From Candidatus Sphingobacterium stercoripullorum (GTDB lineage Bacteria > Bacteroidota > Bacteroidia > Sphingobacteriales > Sphingobacteriaceae), in NCBI GenBank assembly GCA_019114715.1, contig DXEZ01000308.1:1-28424 (forward strand): a DNA stretch of 28,424 nt, read 5' to 3'. Shown in pieces: positions 1 to 7,813 of this stretch. The position numbers and the translations under genes were made by a program. Position 1 is the stretch's first letter; every line of letters starts with the position of its first letter. The notes below the pieces were generated by a model. The model did no database searches. It saw only the letters and a list, made by a program, of their open reading frames with translations, and had not been told where the DNA came from.

Positions 1-4
1 ACAC

Positions 5-2140
5 ATGAAATCAAAAAAGGACAACCCGTATAAAGCCATACTCACTCAGTTGATTTTAGATACGCTAGAAAAGTCTGGAAAAACCGCACTCGACTACAAA
101 CAAGTTGCAGCGGAACTCAACATTACAGACAACGATTCTAAATCTATTATTTCTGATATACTAAGAGAGCAATGCAACCTGGGTAGAATCCATCAACCCA
201 GACGCGGAAAGTTTATACTAAGAAATTTAGCAGCATATGTAAAGGGAAAGGTAGACATGACTGCGGATGGATCCGCTTACATTATACCTTTTGAAGAAGA
301 AGCTTTAGAAGGAGATGTTTACATTGCCCCTAGAAAACTAAGGCAAGCTTTACATGGAGATGAAGTTCGAGTTCACATCTATGAAAGGCGTAGAGGTAAG
401 AAGCTAGAAGGTGAAGTTGTAGAGGTGATTAAAAGAGCTAAGACGCAGTTCACTGGAACCATGCAAATAAGTGGAAAACTAGCGTTCTTCTTAGCTGACG
501 ATCGTAAGATGATACACGATATCTTCATCCCTATTGACAGTTTGAAAGGTGCCAAAGACGGAGAAAAAGTAATCGTCTCACTCACCAACTGGCCAAAAAA
601 CTCTAAGAATCCCATTGGTAAAGTCTCGGTGATCTTAGGTAAGAAAGGAGAAAACAATGCGGAAATGAACGCCATTCTGGCAGACTTCGGTTTCCCACTT
701 TCCTTTCCTAAGGAGGTAATTCAGCAAGCAAAAAGCTACACGAAACAACTAGATCCAAAAGAAATAAAACGCAGGAAAGATTTTAGAAACACATTAACGT
801 TCACCATTGACCCTGCCGATGCAAAAGATTTTGACGACGCCATTTCATTTAAAGTATTAGAAAACGGCAACTACGAGATAGGTGTACATATAGCAGATGT
901 TACGCATTACGTGCGACCTGAGTCACCTATTGACCTCGAAGCTCAAGAAAGAGGAACCTCTGTTTATTTGGTGGACAGGGTAATCCCTATGCTACCGGAG
1001 GAACTTTCCAACGACCTGTGTTCACTGAACCCCAATGAAGATAAACTAAGCTTCTCTGCTGTATTTGAAATGAACAAAAACGCTACAGTTGTCAGCCAAT
1101 GGTTTGGAAAAACCGTTATCCGCTCTAAATACCGTTTAAGTTATGAAGAAGCACAGCAAAGCATAGAAAACAAAACAGGGCCACTTAGCCAGGAGATTAA
1201 CGCTTTAAACAACATCGCATTAAAGCTTAGAAAAAAACGCTTTAAAAACGGCGCTATAAGCTTTGAGTCTGAAGAAGTGCAGTTCAAGCTGGATGAAAAT
1301 GGTAAGCCACTAGGCGTCTTCGCTCGAGAACGTAAAGAAGCGCATATGCTTATAGAAGACTTCATGCTATTAGCAAACCGCAGCGTGGCGGAGTTTATAG
1401 GCAAAAAAGGCCGCGGAAAAAACAAACCGGGTTTTATCTATCGCTTTCACGATGTGCCGGATGTCGATAACTTAAATAGTTTCGCACAATTTGCTGCAAG
1501 ATTCGGTCACAAGCTCAGCTTAAAAAATGGTAAAGAAACAGCGCGAACCATCAACACTATGATGGAAAGAATCGAAGGGCAAAGGGAGCAGAACTTACTC
1601 AGCACTTTGGCTATCCGCTCTATGGCAAAAGCCATCTATACCACCAAGCAGCACTCGCACTACGGATTAGCATTTACATACTACACTCACTTTACCTCCC
1701 CTATTAGGCGTTATCCAGATCTATTAGTCCATAGGCTACTTGAGCATTATTTAAACGGTGGTAAAAATGTGAACGAAGAGTTTTACGAAAAACTATGTGA
1801 ACATGCCTCACAAATGGAAAAACGAGCCGCAGATGCTGAAAGGGCATCCATAAAATACAAGCAGGCGGAGTTTTTACAAGACCAAATTGGAAAAACTTTT
1901 TCTGGTATTATCTCAGGAGTAACCGAATGGGGTATGTATGTAGAAATTCAAGAGAACAAATGCGAAGGTATGGTTCGCTTGCGAGATATCACCGATGACT
2001 TTTACGTTCTAGATGAAAAGAACTATGCTATTATTGGTGAGCATAAAAAGAAAAGCTATCAGCTAGGAGACGAGGTACGCATAAAGGTGAAAAAGGTCGA
2101 CTTAGATAAAAGACAAATAGACTTCACCTTAATCTCATAG
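5..2140 (+). CDS. rnr: Ribonuclease R (RNB-family 3'-5' exoribonuclease)
   Basis: Processive 3'-5' exoribonuclease that degrades structured RNA in the cytoplasm. The 711-aa protein shows the expected order: an N-terminal winged-helix-like region (about 10-70), cold-shock-type OB folds (about 75-215), the RNB catalytic domain (about 255-580) and a C-terminal S1 domain (about 630-710, with GIISGVTEWGMYVEI). The catalytic metal site is intact: TIDPADAKDFDDAIS supplies Asp269, Asp275, Asp277 and Asp278. The HFTSPIRRYPDLLVHR motif typical of the RNB family is also present. Length fits the family. Only four bases precede the chosen ATG, so an upstream start or a promoter cannot be judged. It lacks the long basic C-terminal tail of the E. 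coli enzyme. It converges on pssA, and two hairpins separate them. Family assignment is secure; the RNase R rather than RNase II name rests on the N-terminal helix-turn-helix and overall length. Confidence 0.95.
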   Translation: MKSKKDNPYKAILTQLILDTLEKSGKTALDYKQVAAELNITDNDSKSIISDILREQCNLGRIHQPRRGKFILRNLAAYVKGKVDMTADGSAYIIPFEEEALEGDVYIAPRKLRQALHGDEVRVHIYERRRGKKLEGEVVEVIKRAKTQFTGTMQISGKLAFFLADDRKMIHDIFIPIDSLKGAKDGEKVIVSLTNWPKNSKNPIGKVSVILGKKGENNAEMNAILADFGFPLSFPKEVIQQAKSYTKQLDPKEIKRRKDFRNTLTFTIDPADAKDFDDAISFKVLENGNYEIGVHIADVTHYVRPESPIDLEAQERGTSVYLVDRVIPMLPEELSNDLCSLNPNEDKLSFSAVFEMNKNATVVSQWFGKTVIRSKYRLSYEEAQQSIENKTGPLSQEINALNNIALKLRKKRFKNGAISFESEEVQFKLDENGKPLGVFARERKEAHMLIEDFMLLANRSVAEFIGKKGRGKNKPGFIYRFHDVPDVDNLNSFAQFAARFGHKLSLKNGKETARTINTMMERIEGQREQNLLSTLAIRSMAKAIYTTKQHSHYGLAFTYYTHFTSPIRRYPDLLVHRLLEHYLNGGKNVNEEFYEKLCEHASQMEKRAADAERASIKYKQAEFLQDQIGKTFSGIISGVTEWGMYVEIQENKCEGMVRLRDITDDFYVLDEKNYAIIGEHKKKSYQLGDEVRIKVKKVDLDKRQIDFTLIS

Positions 2141-2145
2141 GTACA

Positions 2146-2174
2146 CCTCTCTATAACCGAATGGTTATAAGAGG
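2146..2174 (+). other. Stem-loop just after rnr stop
   Basis: A 12-bp inverted repeat begins five bases after the rnr stop codon. CCTCT-c-TATAACC pairs with GGTTATA-AGAGG across a four-base GAAT loop, with one bulged C. There is no run of T after it on either strand (it is followed by CTAAAA), so it is not a classical terminator by itself. It stands directly before a second, T-tailed hairpin and could protect the rnr 3' end or act as the first half of a tandem terminator. Confidence 0.6.
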
Positions 2175-2181
2175 CTAAAAG

Positions 2182-2240
2182 GGTAATGAATGACCACGAT
2201 AAGCTTAGTTTATCAGCATTCATTACCTTTTCTATTTTTT
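2182..2240 (+). terminator. Terminator between convergent rnr and pssA
   Basis: A perfect 11-bp stem, GGTAATGAATG (2182-2192) with CATTCATTACC (2217-2227), encloses a smaller GATAA/TTATC stem (2198-2202 with 2210-2214). The hairpin is followed on the + strand by a T-rich tail, TTTTCTATTTTTT, as expected for an intrinsic terminator of rnr. On the - strand the tail is TTTTAGCC, so it may also stop pssA transcripts. The tail overlaps the last codons of pssA, whose stop is at 2232-2234. Confidence 0.85.
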
Positions 2241-2903
2241 GGAGAAATACAAAAAGGAAAACAGGAAATACAGCAGTAAAATTATTGGGATAGCTAATAT
2301 TTGCAGTAGAATTAGCAAAACAAGTGAAAGCAATAGAAATCCATACCTGTATTTATTCTCTGCCCATTCAAAGCTTTTAATTTTCATAGAAAACAGTCTT
2401 ATCTCGGAGATCAGTAGTAATGAAGAAACTACTGTAAAAGCAATTAAAAACCAATCCCAAGACCAATGCGGCAAAACCTCAATTGCAAATGGCAGCGATA
2501 AAACCACAAAAGTATTCATTGGCGTATTGAGCCCAATGAAATCCTCACTTTGCCGCTCATCCAAATTAAACTTAGCCAGACGTAGTGCCGAGAACATAGT
2601 AATCAAGAAACCTATATAAGGAACGTAAGGATTGTAAAAGTACTCACCAAGCAGCGTGTATATAATCGCCCCTGGTAAGAAACCAAAGCTCACCATGTCC
2701 GCTAACGAATCTAATTGCAAGCCTAAAGGAGAGTTGACCTTTAATAGCCGTGCCACCATTCCATCAAAAAAATCGAAAACACCTGAAAATACAGCTGCAT
2801 AAAGCGCAAAGGTGAATTCACCTTTCAATGCAAATAGTGCTCCCACACATCCGCTAAACAAGTTTAGTAAGGTTATGCTGTTTGGTATGTGTTTTTTAAT
2901 CAT
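2232..2903 (-). CDS. pssA: CDP-diacylglycerol-serine O-phosphatidyltransferase
   Basis: Integral membrane enzyme that transfers phosphatidate from CDP-diacylglycerol to L-serine, giving phosphatidylserine, the precursor of phosphatidylethanolamine. The 223-aa protein carries the full CDP-alcohol phosphatidyltransferase signature: Asp44, Asp47-Gly48, Ala51-Arg52, Gly61, Asp65 and Asp69. Several hydrophobic segments follow to the C terminus. The early IPNSITLLNLFSGCVGALFA stretch is typical of PssA rather than PgsA. The gene lies 74 bp downstream of rho on the same strand, but a rho terminator fills most of that gap, so it is either read by leakage through that hairpin or from its own promoter. 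The end overlaps the T-rich side of the rnr terminator. A related phosphatidyltransferase acting on another alcohol is possible but less likely. Confidence 0.9.
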   Translation of the reverse strand: MIKKHIPNSITLLNLFSGCVGALFALKGEFTFALYAAVFSGVFDFFDGMVARLLKVNSPLGLQLDSLADMVSFGFLPGAIIYTLLGEYFYNPYVPYIGFLITMFSALRLAKFNLDERQSEDFIGLNTPMNTFVVLSLPFAIEVLPHWSWDWFLIAFTVVSSLLLISEIRLFSMKIKSFEWAENKYRYGFLLLSLVLLILLQILAIPIILLLYFLFSFLYFSKK

Positions 2904-2915
2904 CCTTATTCAAAC

Positions 2916-2957
2916 AAAAAGCCATCTCTAAATTCTAAAATTCAAAGATGGCTAAAA
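2916..2957 (-). terminator. Intrinsic terminator after rho
   Basis: Read on the - strand, AGCCATCT pairs with AGATGGCT (outer stem 2946-2953 with 2920-2927), with additional AATT pairing inside the loop, followed by TTTTTG. It begins about 25 bases after the rho stop codon and ends about 13 bases before the pssA start. It therefore sits where the pssA leader would be and could act as a partial terminator setting the rho to pssA ratio. Confidence 0.8.
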
Positions 2958-2977
2958 TATTTCACTAAAACGGGTGT

Positions 2978-4543
2978 TTAACCGTTCATACTCATTAAAA
3001 ACTCTTCATTAGAGCGTGTGTTTTTCAATTGAGCAAGCAAGAACTCCATGGCCTCATTTGAATTCATATCCGCCAGGTGATTTCTAAGCACCCACAATCT
3101 TTGTAGCTCATCTTTATCGACTAGTAAGTCATCTCTACGTGTACTAGACTGTGTTAAATCAATTGCAGGGAACACTCTACGGTTAGCAAGTTTCCTATCT
3201 AGCTGAAGCTCCATGTTACCTGTTCCTTTAAACTCTTCAAAAATAACTTCATCCATTTTTGAACCGGTATCGATTAGAGCTGTTGCTAATATCGTTAAGG
3301 AACCACCGTGTTCTATATTTCTAGCTGCACCAAAGAAGCGTTTCGGTCTGTGTAGTGCATTGGCATCCACACCTCCAGAAAGGATCTTTCCAGATGCTGG
3401 AGCAACCGTGTTATAGGCACGAGCTAACCTGGTGATGGAGTCCAGTAGAATAACCACATCGTGGCCACACTCTACCATTCTCTTAGCTTTTTCTAGAACA
3501 ATATTAGCAATTTTCACGTGACGCTCAGCAGGCTCATCAAAAGTTGAAGACACCACTTCTGCGCGTACACTTCTAGCCATATCTGTTACCTCTTCCGGTC
3601 TTTCATCGATCAGAAGTATGATTAGATAAACCTCAGGGTGATTTTTAGCAATAGCGTTAGCCACTTCTTTTAGAAGGTTCGTCTTACCAGTTTTTGGCTG
3701 TGCCACAATAAGACCTCTTTGCCCTTTACCAATCGGAGTAAATAAATCCATGATACGCATAGAGTAATTAGTTGGCCCCATGCTTAGATTCATTTTCTCA
3801 TCTGGGAAAAGTGGAGTCAAATAATCAAATGGTACACGATCACGTATTTCCGCTGGAATCCTTCCGTTTATAGCCTCTATTCTTACTAAAGGGAAGTACT
3901 TCTCGCCTTCTTTTGGAGGTCTAATATTCCCTCTAACCGTATCTCCAGTTTTTAATCCAAATAACTTTATTTGAGACTGAGAAACATAGATATCATCCGG
4001 GGATGTCAGGTAGTTATAATCTGCAGAGCGCAAAAATCCATAACCATCCGGCATAATCTCTAAGACTCCTTCGTTGGTTATAAAGTTTTCAAAATCGATA
4101 GATGGTGCGGACCCTACTTCAATACGACTTGATGAAGTAGCAGGAGATGAATCTTGTGTTCTACTTGCAGTTCCTCTTGGGCTTTCAACTCTAGAATCCT
4201 GCGGCTCGACACTTCTTGGGCTCGATACGCGGCTTTGTATTTCGGATTTTGGTCTACGAAGTCTCTTACGCACTCCTCCTTTAGCTGAATCATCTTCAGT
4301 CTCTTCACTTTCTACTTTTGTAGATTCTATTGACTCCTCAGTTTCTTCTTCATTCTTCGTAACCGTGGAAGTATCTTGATCAACTTCTACAGCTGCCTTC
4401 TTATCGTCTGATTTTTGAGCAACTTCTGAAATTTTATCAATCAGTTCCTGCTTCCGCAGTTTTTCCACTTCCTCAATCCCCAAAACCTTGGCTATCTCAC
4501 GTAATTCAGCCACCAGCTTGGTCCTCAATTGACTAATATTCAT
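2978..4543 (-). CDS. rho: Transcription termination factor Rho with long disordered insert
   Basis: Hexameric RNA helicase/ATPase that ends transcription. The 521-aa protein has an N-terminal Rho_N helical domain (1-43), then about 105 residues of low complexity (about 45-150). That insert is first acidic (51-87), then a basic patch (RKRLRRPKS), then Ser/Pro/Arg-rich. After it come the cold-shock-like RNA-binding domain (about 153-225) and the RecA-like motor, with Walker A GLIVAQPKTGKT (277-288) and DERPEEVTDM, plus the conserved C-terminal part. E. coli Rho has 419 residues, so nearly all the extra length is the insert, a pattern known for Bacteroidota Rho. The gene ends at an intrinsic terminator. 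Its promoter must lie in the 379-bp region shared with the divergent MFS gene. ATG at 4543 begins MNISQLRTKL, a normal Rho_N start. Confidence 0.97.
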   Translation of the reverse strand: MNISQLRTKLVAELREIAKVLGIEEVEKLRKQELIDKISEVAQKSDDKKAAVEVDQDTSTVTKNEEETEESIESTKVESEETEDDSAKGGVRKRLRRPKSEIQSRVSSPRSVEPQDSRVESPRGTASRTQDSSPATSSSRIEVGSAPSIDFENFITNEGVLEIMPDGYGFLRSADYNYLTSPDDIYVSQSQIKLFGLKTGDTVRGNIRPPKEGEKYFPLVRIEAINGRIPAEIRDRVPFDYLTPLFPDEKMNLSMGPTNYSMRIMDLFTPIGKGQRGLIVAQPKTGKTNLLKEVANAIAKNHPEVYLIILLIDERPEEVTDMARSVRAEVVSSTFDEPAERHVKIANIVLEKAKRMVECGHDVVILLDSITRLARAYNTVAPASGKILSGGVDANALHRPKRFFGAARNIEHGGSLTILATALIDTGSKMDEVIFEEFKGTGNMELQLDRKLANRRVFPAIDLTQSSTRRDDLLVDKDELQRLWVLRNHLADMNSNEAMEFLLAQLKNTRSNEEFLMSMNG

Positions 4544-4922
4544 TAACCTTAAAATAAATGATGTATTGGATTTTTATTCTGAACCTAACTCCTAAACTAT
4601 AAGCTGTAAAAAATTATGCTATTTTCCATCTCTAAAGAACGTATCAATTTCAATAAATTTTAGAGATTTCCGCCTTTAATTAAAGGCTGTTTCAGAGAAC
4701 TTCACAAAGAAAATTAAATGAATTCTAATTTCAAAGAAAAACACTAAATATATTCTTACCAGTTCTTTCCTTTTTAATGACCATAGGTCTATTTTCTTAA
4801 AGTTTCGGCTCGAATTTCATGCCAAACATAATAAAACTATTGGACAATCAAAAAAAATAATTGTTTCGCTATTTTTTTCTATTCTTTTCGTATGTTAGCT
4901 AAATCAATTTACTAAAATTATC
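4544..4922. promoter_or_regulatory. Divergent intergenic region between rho and the MFS gene
   Basis: No gene was found in these 379 AT-rich bases. Three structures stand out. A perfect 16-bp palindrome GCCTTTAATTAAAGGC lies at 4672-4687. CTCTAAA (4630-4636) is inverted as TTTAGAG about 25 bases further on. ACAAT-N11-ATTGT lies at 4844-4864, upstream of the MFS gene. A candidate MFS -7 box is TATGTTAG at 4891-4898 (7 of 8 matches to TAnnTTTG) with only a weak -33 element. No convincing rho promoter was identified by eye. No small ORF with family resemblance was seen. Confidence 0.45.
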
Positions 4923-6641
4923 ATGAGCAGTCAAGACAACCAAAAAGCAACCAACTACCCTGCTTTATACACCCTAATTGTCGTATTTTTCTTTTGGGGA
5001 TTTATAGCAGCAGGAAATAGTATTTTTATACCGTTCTGTAAAAACTACTTCAATCTGGATCAATTTCAATCGCAATTGATTGATTTCGCCTTCTATACCG
5101 CCTATTATATCGGCGCTTTACTTCTTTTTATCTTCAGTACCTTTACCGGAAAAGACTTAGTTGGAAAATGGGGATTCAAACGCAGTATAGTCTACGGCCT
5201 ACTTTTCTCGGCGTTAGGAGCTATAGCTATGATCGTAGCTGTAGAGGTCAACTTATATACCGCTATGTTAATCGGCTTATTTATAGTTGCCCTAGGGTTT
5301 TCTTTACAGCAAACCGCAGCCAATCCCTTTGCGGTACTACTGGGGGATCCCAAAACCGGTTCCTCAAGAGTCAACCTAGGTGGAGGAGTAAATTCCTTTG
5401 GAACTATGATTGGCCCGCTAGTGATTAGCTTTGCGCTATTTGGAACCTTTGAAACGATAAACGATGCAGATATCGCTCAGCTCCCTTTAAGTAAGGTAGT
5501 CTATCTATATATTGGAGTAGGCTTATTATTTATTTTAGCTGCAGCACTATTCAATTTCTCTAAAAAAGTACCTGCAGGCTTCTCCTCCGAGCCTATTGAA
5601 AAAGCCGGTAAAGCACAAATCACTTTGATTATCATGACCATTCTGCTATTTGTAGCTTTTATTCCTGTTTTCACCAGCTATAAAAGCGAAACCTCCTTAA
5701 CAATAGAAAGGCTCAGTGAATCACTAAAAGACAATAGCCTCACCCAAGACGTCAAGGCGGGTATCGAAACACAAATACAGGCCTTAAAACCTGCATTAGA
5801 AATCAAAAGAATGACCTGGCTACTTGGAGCATTCATCGTCATTGTTGGAGGTCTATTAATCGCTTACTGGAGAGCACAAAAAAACGAAAAAGGTTGGGGC
5901 GCTATGAAATACCCGCAACTAGTGCTAGGTATGCTGGGGCTTTTCTTATACGTAGGTGTAGAGGTTTCCATAGTAAGTAACCTGGGAGAACTTCTCACCT
6001 TGGATGATTTCGGCGGCTTACAATCCTCTCAAATCCCTCCTTTTATATCCATGTATTGGGGGAGTATGATGATAGGCAGATGGGCCGGTGCTATCAGTGC
6101 GTTTAATATGAGTCCTTCTAGAAAACAAACGATGCTGATCGTGGTACCTTTAGTCGCTTACAGCATCATTATTGGGGTAAATACCTTAGCTGGGTTTGAT
6201 ATGAGTAATCTCTATTACTACCTCATTTGTGTAGTCATTCAGATCGTAGTATTTTACCTCAGTAAAGATAAGCCAGCAAGAACCTTAATATTATTTGGAT
6301 CTTTTGGACTGCTAGCTATGATCATAGGTCTTTTATCAACGGGATATTTAGCCATCTATGCATTTTTATGTGGTGGGCTAGCCTGCTCGATTATGTGGAG
6401 CTCGATTTTTTCATTATCCATTATGGGTCTAGGCAAATACACAGCACAAGGATCAGCATTTTTAATCATGATGATTTTAGGTGGAGGAATCATCCCTCCT
6501 ATACAAGGTAAACTTGCTGATATTATAGGTATTCACAACTCGTATATAATTCCTGTAATTGGTTTTTGTTATATCATTTTCTTCGCCATAGCAGTCCGAG
6601 GATTTCTAAAAAAACAAGGCATTAATATCGATCAAACATAA
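4923..6641 (+). CDS. Sugar MFS transporter, FucP/GlcP type, with central membrane insert
   Basis: Proton-linked sugar importer of the inner membrane, in the fucose-galactose-glucose:H+ symporter branch of the MFS. The N-terminal half has the family pattern FFFWGFIAAGNSIFIP and then QQTAANPFAVLLG (129-141), followed by a glycine-rich stretch NLGGGVNSFGTMIGP, where family members commonly have a related motif. At 572 aa it is well above the roughly 410-440 usual for FucP-type proteins. The excess lies between the two six-helix halves: hydrophobic segments at about 232-250 and 298-316 flank a charged, probably helical stretch (251-295). The protein thus looks like 14 rather than 12 membrane helices. 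A sugar kinase gene follows after 234 bp. The sugar cannot be told from sequence; glucose, galactose or N-acetylglucosamine are plausible. Confidence 0.85.
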   Translation: MSSQDNQKATNYPALYTLIVVFFFWGFIAAGNSIFIPFCKNYFNLDQFQSQLIDFAFYTAYYIGALLLFIFSTFTGKDLVGKWGFKRSIVYGLLFSALGAIAMIVAVEVNLYTAMLIGLFIVALGFSLQQTAANPFAVLLGDPKTGSSRVNLGGGVNSFGTMIGPLVISFALFGTFETINDADIAQLPLSKVVYLYIGVGLLFILAAALFNFSKKVPAGFSSEPIEKAGKAQITLIIMTILLFVAFIPVFTSYKSETSLTIERLSESLKDNSLTQDVKAGIETQIQALKPALEIKRMTWLLGAFIVIVGGLLIAYWRAQKNEKGWGAMKYPQLVLGMLGLFLYVGVEVSIVSNLGELLTLDDFGGLQSSQIPPFISMYWGSMMIGRWAGAISAFNMSPSRKQTMLIVVPLVAYSIIIGVNTLAGFDMSNLYYYLICVVIQIVVFYLSKDKPARTLILFGSFGLLAMIIGLLSTGYLAIYAFLCGGLACSIMWSSIFSLSIMGLGKYTAQGSAFLIMMILGGGIIPPIQGKLADIIGIHNSYIIPVIGFCYIIFFAIAVRGFLKKQGINIDQT

Positions 6642-6875
6642 GGGAGAAGACATGCACATATTGTACTTTATACACTAAGTGAGTGAAAATTATTTCACAC
6701 CCTAAAAACAGCTTTTAAACACACACAAGACAGATTACACGTCGGATTGCGATATTTAATTCGGTCCAATTACAGAAATAAACAGTTAAAAAATTCGTAT
6801 TTCTATAATTTAAAATGTATTTTCGGTCAGAACTATTGATTTATCAAGTAAAAATTAATTATAAAACAGCATATA
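6642..6875. other. Gap between MFS and kinase genes
   Basis: These 234 bp hold no gene. A short dyad GTGAAA-N4-TTTCAC (6683-6698) follows the MFS stop but has no T-tract. TTCGGTC occurs twice in direct orientation, at 6760-6766 and 6822-6828. The length suggests the kinase may have its own promoter, but none matches the Bacteroidota consensus well. Confidence 0.35.
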
Positions 6876-7742
6876 ATGATCATTATAGCCGACGGTGGAT
6901 CCACAAAAACAAATTGGTGCTTATTAGACCAATCCAATAAAAAGATTTACTTCAATACAGAAGGATATAACCCATATTTTGTAGACAGCGAATACATAGA
7001 AAGCTCCCTGAGAAAGGGACTCCCTCAAGACCTTCCATACGATGAGGTCATCGAGGTTAATTACTATGGAGCAGGTGTACACAATAAGGAGAAAGCCCAA
7101 ATTGTAGCCAAAGCTATCGAGTCCGTATTTCCGAAAGCCAAAGTTGAAGTTGGCCACGATTTACTAGCTGCAGCGAGAGCTTTACTGGGAAGAAACTCAG
7201 GCTTTGCTGCTATATTAGGAACAGGTACCAACTCATGTATTTATGACGGCCACGAAATCACCTACCACATAGACTCTGCTGCATACATACTGGGTGATGA
7301 AGGTAGTGGTGCTTACATAGGTAAAAAACTACTTACTGACTTCATTCGTGGGCTGATGCCTAAGGATGTTGCTGAAGCATTCTTTGAAACCTACAAAATG
7401 ACTCCAGATGAGATCATGGATGCCGTTTACTCGAAACCCTTAGCCAATAGATTTTGCGCAAGCTTCAGTAAATTCGTTTACGATAACAACGTAAATATTG
7501 GATACACCAGACAAATTGTAGAGGATGCTTTTGAAGACTTCTTTGCAAACTTAGTCAGCCAATACCCGAATTATAAAGACTATACATTCAACTGTATTGG
7601 TTCTGTGGGTTACAACTTCCGTAATGTTTTAGAAGCTAAAGCTAGCGATTATGGAATGAAGGTTGGAAAAATAATAAGGTCTCCAATAGACGACCTGGTT
7701 AAGTTCCATATCGAGAGATTAGAAGAGAAAAAGTCGAACTAG
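6876..7742 (+). CDS. BadF/BadG/BcrA/BcrD-type sugar kinase, probable N-acetylglucosamine kinase
   Basis: Cytoplasmic ATP-dependent kinase of the actin-like ATPase superfamily. In this family, 280-300-residue proteins are usually annotated as N-acetylglucosamine kinases. Visible motifs are the phosphate-1 loop DGGSTKTNW (6-14), Asp95 in the GHDLLAAARAL segment at the catalytic Asp position, the phosphate-2 loop GTGTNS (115-120) and GDEGSGAYIG (140-149), all in the right order. Length is 288 aa, complete. It lies downstream of the sugar MFS gene on the same strand, which suggests an import-and-phosphorylate pair, and a T-tailed hairpin follows. The substrate is inferred from family resemblance only; glucosamine or another hexose cannot be excluded. 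Confidence 0.8.
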   Translation: MIIIADGGSTKTNWCLLDQSNKKIYFNTEGYNPYFVDSEYIESSLRKGLPQDLPYDEVIEVNYYGAGVHNKEKAQIVAKAIESVFPKAKVEVGHDLLAAARALLGRNSGFAAILGTGTNSCIYDGHEITYHIDSAAYILGDEGSGAYIGKKLLTDFIRGLMPKDVAEAFFETYKMTPDEIMDAVYSKPLANRFCASFSKFVYDNNVNIGYTRQIVEDAFEDFFANLVSQYPNYKDYTFNCIGSVGYNFRNVLEAKASDYGMKVGKIIRSPIDDLVKFHIERLEEKKSN

Positions 7743-7769
7743 ATTCGTACAGCACATACCCTAATATTT

Positions 7770-7801
7770 AACAGTCTTTCAGTTTTGATAGGCTGTTTTT
7801 T
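7770..7801 (+). terminator. Intrinsic terminator after the sugar kinase
   Basis: AACAGTCT (7770-7777) pairs with AGGCTGTT (7790-7797) with one G-U pair, giving an 8-bp stem and 12-base loop, followed directly by a run of six T. It stands 28 bases after the kinase stop codon. Confidence 0.8.
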
Positions 7802-7813
7802 ATATATTTTAAT

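Noticed and set aside
1141..1425. Overlapping reverse-strand open frames inside rnr, rho, sbcC, araA and araB
   Set aside because: They lie fully within well-supported genes, show no family resemblance and have no promoter; they mirror the coding frame.
6683..6698. GTGAAA-N4-TTTCAC dyad as a terminator of the MFS gene
   Set aside because: Short stem without a T-run; not convincing as an intrinsic terminator.
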